A stretch of DNA of 64,000 nt from Citromicrobium sp. (GCA_002729695.1 PBYQ01000009.1:9248-73247), one strand, 5' to 3'. Positions 7,875-15,733 are shown, counted from the stretch's first letter. Program-made: numbers and translations. Notes: generated by a model not told the origin, from the letters alone.

Positions 7875-8785
7875 TGTGCGGCACCTGCGGATGCACCGAT
7901 CCTGACAACGAGATCGCGATGATTGACCCGGAAACCGGAAAGCGAGTGCTGCTTCGCAGCGGCGATGACCATTCCCACGATCATGACCACTCCCACGATC
8001 ATGACCACTCCCACGATCACACTCATTCACACGATCATGATCATTCACACGGGCACCATCATCACCACCATCATGATCACGGGCATGACCATCACCACCA
8101 CGGCGAACAAGCGGCGCGTGTATCACTGGAAACCGCCGTGCTTGACCGGAATGATCGCCAGGCGGCTCGCAACCGGGGCTGGTTCGAAGGGCGCGGTGTT
8201 GTCGCGCTCAATCTCGTCAGTTCGCCAGGGGCTGGCAAGACGACCTTGCTCGAAACCACGATCCGGGCGCTGGAAGGAAGTCTGCCGATTGCCGTTATCG
8301 AGGGTGATCAACAGACGGCCAATGACGCCACGCGCATTCGCGAAGCGGGGGCCCGTGCAATCCAGATCAACACTGGGGCCGGCTGTCACCTCGAAGCCGA
8401 TATGGTTGCCCGCGCTGTTGAAGAACTCGCACCGAAATCCGGCTCGTTGCTGCTGATCGAGAATGTCGGCAATCTTGTTTGTCCGGCGATGTTCGATCTG
8501 GGTGAACGGATGAAGGTCGCCGTTATCTCCACCCCGGAGGGCGAGGACAAGCCACTCAAATACCCGCACATGTTCCGCGCAGCAGAGCTGGTGTTGATCA
8601 ACAAGATCGACCTCGCCCCGCATGTTGGATTCGACGAGGCCGCATGCCGTGCAAACATCTCCGCAGTAAACCCCAATGCGCTCGTCTTGCTGGTTTCCGC
8701 CCGCACCGGTGAAGGGATGGACGCGTGGTACGATTTTCTGCGAGCAATGGCGTCAGCAGCCGCAGATGGCGGGTGCCTCATTTAG
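7874..8785 (+). CDS. hypB: Nickel-insertion GTPase HypB with N-terminal nickel site and His-rich tract
   Basis: 303 residues. The N-terminus MCGTCGC is the high-affinity CxxCGC nickel site. Residues about 30-75 form a long His/Asp tract (repeated [10 protein letters not shown], then runs of six or seven His) likely to store nickel. The G domain follows: P-loop [44 protein letters not shown] with the Cys of the intersubunit metal site, and NKID for guanine. It hydrolyses GTP to drive nickel insertion after Fe(CN)2CO assembly. The start shares one base with the hypA stop. It is the last gene of the operon; no strong terminator is visible after it. Confidence 0.97.
   Translation: MCGTCGCTDPDNEIAMIDPETGKRVLLRSGDDHSHDHDHSHDHDHSHDHTHSHDHDHSHGHHHHHHHDHGHDHHHHGEQAARVSLETAVLDRNDRQAARNRGWFEGRGVVALNLVSSPGAGKTTLLETTIRALEGSLPIAVIEGDQQTANDATRIREAGARAIQINTGAGCHLEADMVARAVEELAPKSGSLLLIENVGNLVCPAMFDLGERMKVAVISTPEGEDKPLKYPHMFRAAELVLINKIDLAPHVGFDEAACRANISAVNPNALVLLVSARTGEGMDAWYDFLRAMASAAADGGCLI
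7974..8100 (+). repeat. Degenerate tandem repeat encoding the HypB His/Asp tract
   Basis: An 18-bp unit CCCACGATCATGACCACT occurs in near-perfect tandem copies from 7974, then decays into CAC/CAT/GAT-rich sequence through 8100. It encodes HDHDHS-type units. Copy number could change by slippage without shifting the frame, altering nickel-storage capacity. Confidence 0.8.
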
Positions 8786-9217
8786 GCGGGACTGCCCACG
8801 GGATTAAGATCGTCATCTTGCCCTATCGAGGAATGGCGTCTTTCTTTAGTTTTAGCGCACAGACCGGACGGTCCGAAACCGGCCCAGATTCGGCCATTTC
8901 GGGTGGCCAGGTTAGGCAGGAAATGAATTTCTCGCTTTATGCAAACTCGAAATCGGCAACGGTCGCCATTGCGGCGGATTCTGAATTCGATTCGCGCGAA
9001 ATCCGGCACCGGTGGCACAGGAATCCGTCGTCGCATGCGCTCATTCGCGCAAGGCTGGCTCAATATCAGGCCAACGCAGAATAATGTTCAGAACTGAAGC
9101 TGGCGATGTCGTTTATCCTACAAAGTCTTTAACCGTCCAGAATCCTTTCAAGTAACTCAAATCGCTAAGGATGCGTCTGAATTTCCGCTCGTTCGACCTC
9201 TTGCGTTACGTCGAAAA
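8786..9217. other. Gene-poor spacer between hypB and the AlpA-like gene
   Basis: About 430 bases with lower GC than the flanks. No recognisable gene is present. A short open frame on the plus strand (8923-9084) has a weak purine-rich upstream stretch but matches nothing I know, and a minus-strand frame (8782-9063) also encodes an arginine-rich unrecognised peptide. I see no terminator with a T-run after hypB. Confidence 0.5.
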
Positions 9218-9264
9218 GTTCTCACTATGTTCCGTAGAGGGGCTGCCAATGTCAAAGTGAGAAC
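9218..9264. promoter_or_regulatory. Perfect 9-bp inverted repeat upstream of the AlpA-like gene, candidate operator
   Basis: GTTCTCACT at 9218-9226 is matched exactly by AGTGAGAAC at 9256-9264, with a 29-nt gap, and the right arm ends five bases before the ATG at 9270. A possible promoter (TTGCGT 9201-9206, TATGTT 9226-9231, spacing 19) overlaps the left arm. Autoregulation by the downstream DNA-binding protein is inference. Confidence 0.4.
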
Positions 9265-9269
9265 GCCCA

Positions 9270-9476
9270 ATGTCCAATACCGAACGCATTATCCGACTGA
9301 AGACCGTGCTCGACCGAACCGGTCTCTCCCGCTCCACCATCTATCGCAAGAGCGCAGAGGGCACTTTCCCGACGCAGGTGAAAATTAGTGTCCACGGCGC
9401 GGGCTGGCATGAGTCTGCTATAAATCGCTGGATCGCCGATCCCGTTCACTACCGCGAAGAAGATCTGGCTGAATGA
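9270..9476 (+). CDS. AlpA-family helix-turn-helix regulator
   Basis: 68 residues. The pattern ERIIRLKTVLDRTGLSRSTIYR (split here as LKTVLDRTGLSRSTIYRK near residue 10), then GTFPTQVKISVHGAGWHESAINRWI, is typical of AlpA proteins: a winged HTH in which the W of the final segment closes the fold. AlpA proteins activate excision or integrase genes in prophages and integrative elements, so this marks mobile DNA. It overlaps the following HTH gene by 4 nt. No integrase is visible nearby. Confidence 0.85.
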   Translation: MSNTERIIRLKTVLDRTGLSRSTIYRKSAEGTFPTQVKISVHGAGWHESAINRWIADPVHYREEDLAE

Positions 9477-9667
9477 GCGGTCAACGAACAGTCGAGCCGA
9501 TCTGCGTCCGGGTCAATGATGCCGCACGCATGATCGGCGTCGGGCGCACAAAGCTCTACGAACTGATCTCCAGTGGCGAGCTCGAAACCATCAAGATTGG
9601 CAAGGCAACGCGCATCACGACAGCCAGTTTGCATAGGTTGGTGGAGCGGCATCGGGCATTGAACTGA
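9473..9667 (+). CDS. Excisionase-type (MerR-like) HTH DNA-binding protein
   Basis: 64 residues. ICVRVNDAARMIGVGRTKLYELISSGEL followed by IKIGKATRITTASLHRLVE is the standard layout of the excisionase/MerR-like HTH family: helix-turn-helix, then a wing with GKATRI. The start ATG overlaps the AlpA-like stop (ATGA), so the two are co-expressed. In integrative elements such proteins bend DNA at attachment sites to favour excision. With no recombinase in the window it may act on an element outside or be a remnant. Confidence 0.82.
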   Translation: MSGQRTVEPICVRVNDAARMIGVGRTKLYELISSGELETIKIGKATRITTASLHRLVERHRALN

Positions 9668-10260
9668 CCAGGCCGCTAACTCGCAATTGGACAGCGTCAG
9701 ACCGTACCATTATGTTGCGATCAGGCGCAGCACGAACCACCCATTTATTCAGCTTTCCGGTCAAAACGCTGAACAGAACCACCGTTAAATGAACGAAAAT
9801 GTGGGGGAGAGTGTGGGGGAAGGCCTGCGTTTGTTCCAAGAACAGGATTGATATCAAAAGGTTATTTTTTCGGTTCGATTCAAGCCCTGCCACCACTTCT
9901 CCTGCAGAACCTCTAATCGAGAGAAATGCCTGTAGGCTCGGTCTATCCGGCTCCGGTGGTTCAGTGCCTTCGTCCGGCCCTTATGCCCCACGAAACGCGG
10001 CTGTGCCGTAATAGATGTTTTGGGACTGGAGCGAGCGTGGCGCGAAAATTCGATGCTCGATCCCATAGTAAACTTGCGCTCCGCCATTGTAATTTTTTTG
10101 CACACTGCTATATGGATCTTGCCTGACGTCGTTTGCGACGGATTATGATTGCCGCGACGGTCGCCCAAGTGCGACTCCGGCACCACTTCCATTCCACACA
10201 CTATGGCTCCGCTACGGAATACGTCCGTGCGGATGATTTTTCGTACGTGAAGGATAGGGT
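9668..10260. other. 593-bp gene-poor spacer before infA
   Basis: No protein gene is supported. It has AT-rich patches (for example 9845-9875 and 10089-10115), G-runs near 9800-9820 (GTGGGGGAGAGTGTGGGGG) and a small hairpin CGTCGTTTGCGACG around 10130. The 3' half probably is the infA leader. A tRNA-like 3' end around 9870-9902 was examined as a possible attachment site but does not fit tRNA geometry. Confidence 0.5.
10087..10114 (+). promoter_or_regulatory. Candidate sigma-70-type promoter for infA
   Basis: TTGTAA at 10087-10092 and TATATG at 10109-10114 are separated by 16 bp, in an AT-rich patch about 150 bases before infA. No other good match was seen in the leader. Based on consensus similarity only. 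Confidence 0.3.
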
Positions 10261-10527
10261 TTGGCGAAAGAAGAGCTCATTACGATGGAAGGCGCGATCG
10301 ACGAGATCCTGCCCGACGGACGCTTCGGCGTGACACTCGATAATGAGCACCGCATCATCTGCTACACCGCAGGCAAGATGCGTCGCTACCGTATCCGTTC
10401 GGTCGTTGGAGACCGCGTACATGTCGAAATGACGCCGTATGATCTGTCAAAAGGGCGGATCGTTTTTCGCGAACGTTCACCCGGGCAAGGGCCCGTCGGT
10501 GTGCGCAAGCGCGGAAACCGGCGCTGA
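10261..10527 (+). CDS. infA: Translation initiation factor IF-1
   Basis: 88 residues with the OB-fold pattern of IF-1: [38 protein letters not shown], then [16 protein letters not shown]. The start is TTG at 10261, decided by AAGGA about 6 nt upstream and by alignment of AKEEL with the family N-terminus; no ATG fits. The protein is somewhat diverged (Cys in the CYTAGKM region, a Gly/Arg-rich tail beyond the usual 72 residues), so it could be a second IF-1 paralogue. IF-1 binds the 30S A site with IF-2 and IF-3. It follows a long leader. Confidence 0.92.
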   Translation: MAKEELITMEGAIDEILPDGRFGVTLDNEHRIICYTAGKMRRYRIRSVVGDRVHVEMTPYDLSKGRIVFRERSPGQGPVGVRKRGNRR

Positions 10528-10572
10528 CAATCCAAGAAGGCGGCGGGAAGACCCGCCGGATATATTACATAC

Positions 10573-10725
10573 ATGAATACCCTTACTATGCGCGGCACGC
10601 CGCGCGCCAAACTGTCGCTGCGCTATGGCGCCGTTCACGCGCAGGCTTTGACGGACAAGAAGCCCGCTTCCGCAGCCATCCCGACCCCCGAACTGCGACG
10701 CCTCGTCGCCCGGATGGTCGACTGA
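10573..10725 (+). CDS. Conserved-looking 50-residue protein, function unknown
   Basis: ATG 10573 opens a 50-residue frame with a basic N-terminus (TMRGTPRAKLSLRYG) and an end PTPELRRLVARMVD. It sits 45 bases after infA on the same strand. GC-rich third positions support coding. No convincing Shine-Dalgarno is present before the ATG, and I do not recognise a family. It may be co-transcribed with infA. Confidence 0.45.
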   Translation: MNTLTMRGTPRAKLSLRYGAVHAQALTDKKPASAAIPTPELRRLVARMVD

Positions 10726-10785
10726 GCTTGCCTACACCAACCAGCGGCCATGCATCGGCATTCCCGCCCATGCAGGAGGACTGAG

Positions 10786-10995
10786 ATGGACCTGAATCGC
10801 GAATATGCCGCACACCAGCTCGCATTGATGGGTGTCGGGGGTGCCGAAAGCGAGGAAACCGGCGATGCCGACCTCGCCAAGGCATCCGGCATTGCCGGGC
10901 GCATCAGCGATTTCCAGCATGGCCTGGGCGCAGCGGCGGCATGCGCCTGGAGCAAGGCACACTTTGCCCATTCTGCGCGATTGAAAGCGCAATAA
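10786..10995 (+). CDS. Small 69-residue protein, function unknown
   Basis: ATG 10786 is preceded by AGGAGG about 7 nt upstream, which fixes this start over the in-frame ATG at 10750. The protein MDLNREYAAHQLALMGV... is helical, with an acidic middle (GAESEETGDADLAKA) and an Ala-rich C-terminal helix. No membrane segment or known motif was found. A strong terminator follows 14 bases after the stop, so this ends the infA transcription unit. Confidence 0.6.
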   Translation: MDLNREYAAHQLALMGVGGAESEETGDADLAKASGIAGRISDFQHGLGAAAACAWSKAHFAHSARLKAQ

Positions 10996-11008
10996 CCTCG
11001 AGGCGATT

Positions 11009-11047
11009 GACGCCCCCGGCGCGTGCAAACCCGCCGGGGGCGTCTTT
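11009..11047 (+). terminator. Rho-independent terminator of the infA unit
   Basis: GACGCCCCCGGC (11009-11020) pairs perfectly with GCCGGGGGCGTC (11033-11044), followed by a short T-run. A 12-bp GC-rich stem with a 12-nt loop. Confidence 0.85.
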
Positions 11048-11140
11048 CATCCTTTGGTGTCGCCATCTGCCGTCCCGAATCCGCGCGTTTGGAGACGCGC
11101 GCTTGCCGCGCCATCGACGCGAGGCTAATCCACCCCTCCC

Positions 11141-12283
11141 ATGAACGCGCACTCTACTACTGCGGGCCACCCCGTCATCTCCGCGACCGGGCTTTTCACG
11201 CCCGAAGAAAGCATCAGCAACGAAGAACTGGTGCAAAGCTTCAACGCATTTGTCGATCGACACAACGCGCAGCACGCCGATGCGATCGCTGCGGGCGAGG
11301 CCGAGCCGCTGACGCATAGCTCCGTCGAGTTCATCGAAAAGGCGAGCGGGATCAAGGCGCGCCACGTGATCAACAAGGCACCGCTGATCGATCCCGCGAT
11401 CATGGAACCCCGCCACGAGCCGCGGGGCAACGACGAACTCTCGATCATGGCAGAAATCGGCGTTGAGGCCGCGCGCGATGCCCTGGCGAAGGCTGGGCGC
11501 GACGCAGCCGATGTCGATGCGGTGCTGTGCGCCGCGTCGAACATGCAGCGGCCCTATCCGGCCATGGCGATCGAAATCCAGCAGGCACTGGAGATCGACG
11601 GATTCGCGTTCGATATGAACGTAGCGTGCTCTTCGGCCACCTTCGGAATCCAGACTGCCGCCGATTACGTACGCTCCGGCAATGCGAAGAGCGTGCTGGT
11701 CGTCAGCCCCGAGATTACCAGCGGGCACCTCAACTGGCGCGATCGCGACAGCCACTTCATCTTCGGTGATGTCGCAACCGCCGTACTGGTAGAGGATGTG
11801 GAGATCGCCCCGGCAAAGCACTGGGATATCCTGGGTACGCGCCTGAAAACGGTTTTCTCGAACAACATCCGTAACAACTTCGGCTTCCTCAACCGCGCCG
11901 AGCCGGAGACGATGGGTTCCGACGACAAGCTGTTCGTCCAGGAAGGCCGCAAGGTTTTCAAGGAAGTGGTCCCGATGGTCGCCGAAATGATCGTGGCCGA
12001 GGCAGAGCGACTGTCGGTCGATCCAACGGCGCTGAGGCGGTTGTGGCTGCACCAGGCCAATGCCGGGATGAACCGCCTGATTGCCCAGCGCGTGCTGGGG
12101 CACGAGGCGAATGCGGACGAAAGCCCCACCGTGCTCGATACCTATGGCAACACATCGAGCGCAGGCTCAATCATCGCGTTCCACCTGAATAACGAAGATC
12201 TCGCCGATGGTGATACCGGGCTGATCTGCAGCTTCGGCGCGGGTTACTCGGCTGGCACGGTGTTCGTGCGCAAGGTTGGCTAA
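11141..12283 (+). CDS. Beta-ketoacyl-ACP synthase III-like condensing enzyme, long form
   Basis: 380 residues, longer than FabH (about 320). It carries the KAS III Cys-His-Asn triad: VACSSATFGIQ (Cys near residue 165), LWLHQANAGMN (His near 304), and TYGNTSSAGS (Asn near 339). The extra length is an N-terminal insertion (residues about 30-80, FVDRHNAQHADAI ... EFIEKASGIKARHV), a layout I associate with KAS III variants such as Pseudomonas PA3286 that condense medium-chain acyl-CoA from beta-oxidation with malonyl-ACP. The neighbours are not fab genes. Substrate assignment is inference; decarboxylative Claisen condensation is well supported. Confidence 0.88.
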   Translation: MNAHSTTAGHPVISATGLFTPEESISNEELVQSFNAFVDRHNAQHADAIAAGEAEPLTHSSVEFIEKASGIKARHVINKAPLIDPAIMEPRHEPRGNDELSIMAEIGVEAARDALAKAGRDAADVDAVLCAASNMQRPYPAMAIEIQQALEIDGFAFDMNVACSSATFGIQTAADYVRSGNAKSVLVVSPEITSGHLNWRDRDSHFIFGDVATAVLVEDVEIAPAKHWDILGTRLKTVFSNNIRNNFGFLNRAEPETMGSDDKLFVQEGRKVFKEVVPMVAEMIVAEAERLSVDPTALRRLWLHQANAGMNRLIAQRVLGHEANADESPTVLDTYGNTSSAGSIIAFHLNNEDLADGDTGLICSFGAGYSAGTVFVRKVG

Positions 12284-12462
12284 CGCTTCTGGCGAGGCGT
12301 TGTGCGGTCCGGGCGAGGCTGAAGCTCCGCCGCCGAATGGGCCGGGAGAGATATCGCCCTATCGCAGTCAGGGCATCCCATCTTCGAAACACGCGCGCCG
12401 CACCGCAGCGTGGCGGTGCAGCCGACCGGCATCGTCATGGGCAAGCGCGCCTTGTCTGCCAT
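12280..12462 (-). CDS. Possible 60-residue Cys-motif protein, doubtful
   Basis: A minus-strand frame between the KAS III-like gene and psd encodes a 60-residue peptide with GCTATLRCG and GCPDCDRA, spacing that could bind zinc. GC at third positions is high in its first half. Against it: the GGAGA before the ATG is too close for a normal ribosome site, its 3' end overlaps the neighbouring stop, and I know no family. Confidence 0.22.
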   Translation of the reverse strand: MADKARLPMTMPVGCTATLRCGARVSKMGCPDCDRAISLPAHSAAELQPRPDRTTPRQKR

Positions 12463-12486
12463 TCTCCTTCGCCCTAGGGATCAGGT

Positions 12487-13224
12487 ATGGCAGGTGACGT
12501 AATGGACAATCGAGGCCGGGGGGAGGCGCGTTCCGCTATCCCTTCGATACATCCCGAGGGGCGCAAATACGCGCTTATCTGCTTTGGCCTGTCGCTGATC
12601 GCTGCCGTCCTGGCATGGGAAACGATTGCGTGGCCGCTCGCCTTCCTGTCGCTGTGCATCCTCGCGTTTTTCCGTGATCCCGAAAGGGTCGTGCCGCGTG
12701 GTGACAATCTGCTTGTGTCCCCCGCCGATGGCACGGTGACGCAGATTGCCGAGGTCGAGCCGCCGCTCGAATTGCGCGGCGAAGATGGCGGGCTCGGCAG
12801 GGCGCCCGTCACGCGAATCTCGATCTATCTCAGCCTATTCGACGTTCACATCAATCGATCGCCCTGCGCGGGCACGATCGTTGCGATGAATTACATGCCG
12901 GGCAAGTTCGTCAATGCCGAACTCGACAAGGCCAGCGATGAAAACGAGCGGCAGCATTTGCTGATCATGCGCGGCGACGGAGTGGTCGTTGGGATGACGC
13001 AGATCGCGGGGCTTGTGTCCCGGCGCATCGTCCCCTTCGTAAAGCCCGGGGACATTGTGGCAGCTGGCCAGCGTATCGGGCTGATCCGGTTCGGAAGCAG
13101 GGTCGATCTCTATCTTCCGGCGGGGACCTCTCCCCAGGTGCTGATGGGGCAGCGTGTGATCGCCGGCGAAACCGTGCTGGGCAGGCTGGGCGAAACGGTC
13201 ACGCTGGAGGGCGTCCAGCAATAA
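12487..13224 (+). CDS. psd: Phosphatidylserine decarboxylase, short bacterial form
   Basis: 245 residues from ATG 12487 (or 240 from ATG 12502). Converts phosphatidylserine to phosphatidylethanolamine at the inner membrane. Seen: a membrane hairpin (YALICFGLSLIAAVLAWETIAW, given here only in part), FFRDPER, SPADGTV, ISIYLSLFDVHINRSP with the conserved His, and the self-cleavage site GS in IRFGSRVDLYLP, where the serine becomes the pyruvoyl group. This is the compact class often encoded beside pssA; here pssA does not follow. All key motifs are intact. Confidence 0.93.
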   Translation: MAGDVMDNRGRGEARSAIPSIHPEGRKYALICFGLSLIAAVLAWETIAWPLAFLSLCILAFFRDPERVVPRGDNLLVSPADGTVTQIAEVEPPLELRGEDGGLGRAPVTRISIYLSLFDVHINRSPCAGTIVAMNYMPGKFVNAELDKASDENERQHLLIMRGDGVVVGMTQIAGLVSRRIVPFVKPGDIVAAGQRIGLIRFGSRVDLYLPAGTSPQVLMGQRVIAGETVLGRLGETVTLEGVQQ

Positions 13225-13255
13225 TCCCGCCGCCTTGCCCCGCCGCCTTGGGGGG

Positions 13256-13510
13256 TCAGGCAGCTGCGCGAAATCCGGAGGCAGGCGAGCGAGGAGCAGT
13301 CGTAGCCCGGCGTCCCGCACGGCCGGATGCGCGGCGAACCCGTGCCAGCGAACCTCCAGCCATTGATGCTTCACCACCGTTCCTCAGCGCGCTGAGTTCG
13401 CGTGCGAGCGCTCCGTAAGAAAACCAGCCACGCAGCAGGCTGTCGGTCGCGCAGAGCAGGGCGATGAACGTCGTGGCAACAAGCAGGCAGGTAATGGCGA
13501 GCGCGATCAT
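13256..13510 (-). CDS. Small single-span membrane protein, function unknown
   Basis: 84 residues from ATG at 13510, chosen because GGAGAAAG precedes it; the frame remains open further upstream but lacks a ribosome site there. Residues 1-20 (MIALAITCLLVATTFIALLC) make a membrane helix, followed by a basic, Ala/Arg-rich tail. It converges on psd with about 30 bases between the stops. No recognised domain. Confidence 0.55.
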   Translation of the reverse strand: MIALAITCLLVATTFIALLCATDSLLRGWFSYGALARELSALRNGGEASMAGGSLARVRRASGRAGRRATTAPRSPASGFRAAA

Positions 13511-13848
13511 GTTCTTTCTCCGACCTTCATCTTCCAGAGAGCCGGTGCAAAAGAGCTGGACCGGCTGTGGAAAACGTGGTGATAATCCCTCAGCGGCCCA
13601 CGGTGTTCCGCTGATGAACGCCAATGTTCTCCATTTGTTCTTGCCTGTCAAGGCAAATCGCGTCGACTGGCGCTTTTGGTGCGCCAAAATGATGCTGGAT
13701 TTTCCGCATCTGGCTCGCTAAATGGCCTGCTTCCGCGACGGATTCGCGGGAAAATCCACATGGAAGGCGCCTTCATACCGGTGCCCAAGGCGGGGTCTCC
13801 GCCGCGGGTTCCTGCCTTCCAGAGGTTCAACCGGAAAGGAATTTACCT
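13511..13848 (+). other. rpsB leader region with two hairpins
   Basis: 338 bases without a gene. TTGCCT/AGGCAA (13641-13656) and TGGCGC/GCGCCA (13668-13686) form adjacent short hairpins about 160-200 bases before rpsB, and GGAAAGGA precedes the rpsB start. Ribosomal protein S2 often controls its own operon through a leader in other bacteria; whether these hairpins do so here is inference. No clear -10/-35 pair was found. Confidence 0.35.
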
Positions 13849-14607
13849 ATGGCGGCTCCTACCGTCACGATGCAGCAATTGATCGAGGCCGGCGCACACT
13901 TCGGCCACCAGACCCACCGCTGGAACCCGCGTATGAAGCCGTACATCTTCGGCGCGCGCAACGGTGTTCACATTATCGACCTGTCGCAGACCGTGCCGCT
14001 GATGGCGCGTGCGCTCGACTTCGTCGCCGCGACCGCGCAGGCGAAGGGCAAGGTCCTGTTCGTCGGCACCAAGCGCCAGGCGCAGGAGCCGGTGGCGGAA
14101 GCCGCCCGCATGAGCGGACAGCACTTCGTCAACCACCGCTGGCTGGGCGGCATGCTGACCAACTGGAAGACCATTTCCGGTTCGATCAAGCGCCTCAAGA
14201 CGCTGGAAGAACAGCTTTCGGGCGACACCAGCGGCCTGACCAAGAAGGAAGTGCTCAACCTGACGCGCGAGCGTGACAAGCTGGAGCTTTCGCTCGGCGG
14301 CATCCGCGACATGGGCGGCATTCCCGACGTGATGATCGTGATCGACGCGAACAAGGAAGACCTCGCGATCAAGGAAGCCAACGTGCTCGGCATCCCGGTG
14401 GTTGCGGTGCTCGATTCGAATACCGATCCGACCGGCATCGCCTTCCCCGTTCCGGGCAACGACGATGCGGCGCGTGCCGTGCGTCTTTACTGCGACGCAT
14501 TCGGTGAAGCTGCACGCCGCGACGGCGCGAGCGATCCGGGTGTCGGCGAGATGGAAAATCCGCCTGCCGAGACTTCGACCGAACAGACTGCTGAAGCCAC
14601 CGCGTAA
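13849..14607 (+). CDS. rpsB: 30S ribosomal protein S2
   Basis: 252 residues. Clear uS2 sequence: [18 protein letters not shown] near the N-terminus, [39 protein letters not shown], and [22 protein letters not shown]. It has an acidic C-terminal tail ([17 protein letters not shown]) as in other alphaproteobacteria. GGAAAGGA ribosome site upstream. First gene of the rpsB-tsf operon, with tsf 90 bases downstream. Confidence 0.98.
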   Translation: MAAPTVTMQQLIEAGAHFGHQTHRWNPRMKPYIFGARNGVHIIDLSQTVPLMARALDFVAATAQAKGKVLFVGTKRQAQEPVAEAARMSGQHFVNHRWLGGMLTNWKTISGSIKRLKTLEEQLSGDTSGLTKKEVLNLTRERDKLELSLGGIRDMGGIPDVMIVIDANKEDLAIKEANVLGIPVVAVLDSNTDPTGIAFPVPGNDDAARAVRLYCDAFGEAARRDGASDPGVGEMENPPAETSTEQTAEATA

Positions 14608-14697
14608 CCGCGGCTTCACAATCGCTGACTAGCGACCCGGAGCGGATCGACCCGCTCCGGGGACGCTGACCACATTTCAAAATCAAGGATACGATCG

Positions 14698-15624
14698 ATG
14701 GCCGCTTTTACCGCCGCTGACGTAAAGAAACTCCGCGAGAAGACCGGCGCGGGCATGATGGATGCGAAGAAGGCTCTCGAAGCCGCCGATGGCGACGTCG
14801 AAGCCGCGGTCGACGCGCTGCGTGCCAAGGGTCTCGCCACCGCCCAGAAGAAGTCCAGCCGTACCGCAGCGGAAGGGCTGATCGGCGTCGCCGTCGAAGG
14901 CACCAAGGGTGTCGCGGTCGAGGTCAACTCGGAAACCGACTTCGTCGCCAAGAACGACCAGTTCCAGGACTTCGTGCGCAAGACGACGCAGGTCGCGCTG
15001 GGCGCGAACAGCGACGACGTCGAAGCGCTCAAGGCCATGGATCACCCCGATGGCGGCACGATCGGCGACAAGCTGACCAACAACGTCGCGACCATCGGTG
15101 AAAACCAGCAGGTCCGCCGGATGAAGTCCGTCTCGGTCGATCAGGGCCTCGTCGTCCCTTATATGCACAACGCGGTTTCGCCGAACCTCGGCAAGATCGG
15201 CGTGCTCGTCGCGCTCGAAAGCGAAGCCGATGCCGCCACGCTCGAAACGCTCGGCACCAAGCTCGCGCAGCACATTGCTGCGGCGTTCCCGCAGGCGCTC
15301 AATGCCGAAGGTCTCGACGCCGAGCTGATCGAGCGTGAGCGTTCGATCGCCAAGGAAAAGGCCGCCGAAAGCGGCAAGCCCGAGAACGTGCAGGAAAAGA
15401 TGGTCGAAGGCGCCGTGGCCAAGTTCGCCAAGGAAAACGCGCTGCTCAGCCAGATCCTGGTGCACGACAACAAGACCCCGATCGAACAGGTCGTCGCGCA
15501 GGCCGGCAAGGAAGCCGGCAAGCCGATCGTCCTCAAGGACTACGTCCGCTTCCAGCTGGGCGAAGGCATCGAGAAGGAAGAGAGCGACTTCGCAGCCGAA
15601 GTCGCGGCGGCGGTGAAGGGCTAA
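14698..15624 (+). CDS. tsf: Translation elongation factor Ts
   Basis: 308 residues, standard for EF-Ts, the nucleotide exchange factor of EF-Tu. The UBA-like N-terminus ([20 protein letters not shown]) and the core motif [16 protein letters not shown] near residue 80 are diagnostic. A second repeat-like half follows, with [16 protein letters not shown] and the C-terminal module [16 protein letters not shown]. Co-transcribed with rpsB and closed by a strong terminator at 15654-15685. Confidence 0.98.
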   Translation: MAAFTAADVKKLREKTGAGMMDAKKALEAADGDVEAAVDALRAKGLATAQKKSSRTAAEGLIGVAVEGTKGVAVEVNSETDFVAKNDQFQDFVRKTTQVALGANSDDVEALKAMDHPDGGTIGDKLTNNVATIGENQQVRRMKSVSVDQGLVVPYMHNAVSPNLGKIGVLVALESEADAATLETLGTKLAQHIAAAFPQALNAEGLDAELIERERSIAKEKAAESGKPENVQEKMVEGAVAKFAKENALLSQILVHDNKTPIEQVVAQAGKEAGKPIVLKDYVRFQLGEGIEKEESDFAAEVAAAVKG

Positions 15625-15653
15625 CGCCTCTTCGTCATCGACGCACTAATTCG

Positions 15654-15685
15654 CGGCCGTCGGGTTCATGCCCGGCGGCCGTTTT
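15654..15685 (+). terminator. Rho-independent terminator of rpsB-tsf
   Basis: CGGCCGTCGGG (15654-15664) pairs with CCCGGCGGCCG (15671-15681), one T-G wobble, 6-nt loop, followed by TTTT. It lies 30 bases after tsf. Confidence 0.85.
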
Positions 15686-15733
15686 CGTGTCCGGTGCGTT
15701 TGGACAACGGCACGCCAGCAGGAGGGAAGCTAG

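Noticed and set aside
7974..8100. Short-period repeat considered as a CRISPR-like array
   Set aside because: The unit is 18 bp without spacers and is in frame within hypB, encoding its His/Asp tract.
8923..9084. Plus-strand 53-residue frame and an overlapping minus-strand 93-residue frame after hypB
   Set aside because: Neither has a good ribosome site, a known motif or a sensible neighbour link; both are compatible with chance in moderate-GC DNA.
9866..9902. GGTTCGATTC followed by CCACCA, resembling a tRNA 3' end and thus an attachment site
   Set aside because: The distance from the T-loop to CCA is one base short and the T-stem does not pair, so it is not a real tRNA end; no matching direct repeat was found by eye.
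12276..12497. Plus-strand 73-residue frame between the KAS III gene and psd
   Set aside because: Pro/Arg-rich low-complexity product typical of an off-frame reading in GC-rich sequence; no ribosome site.
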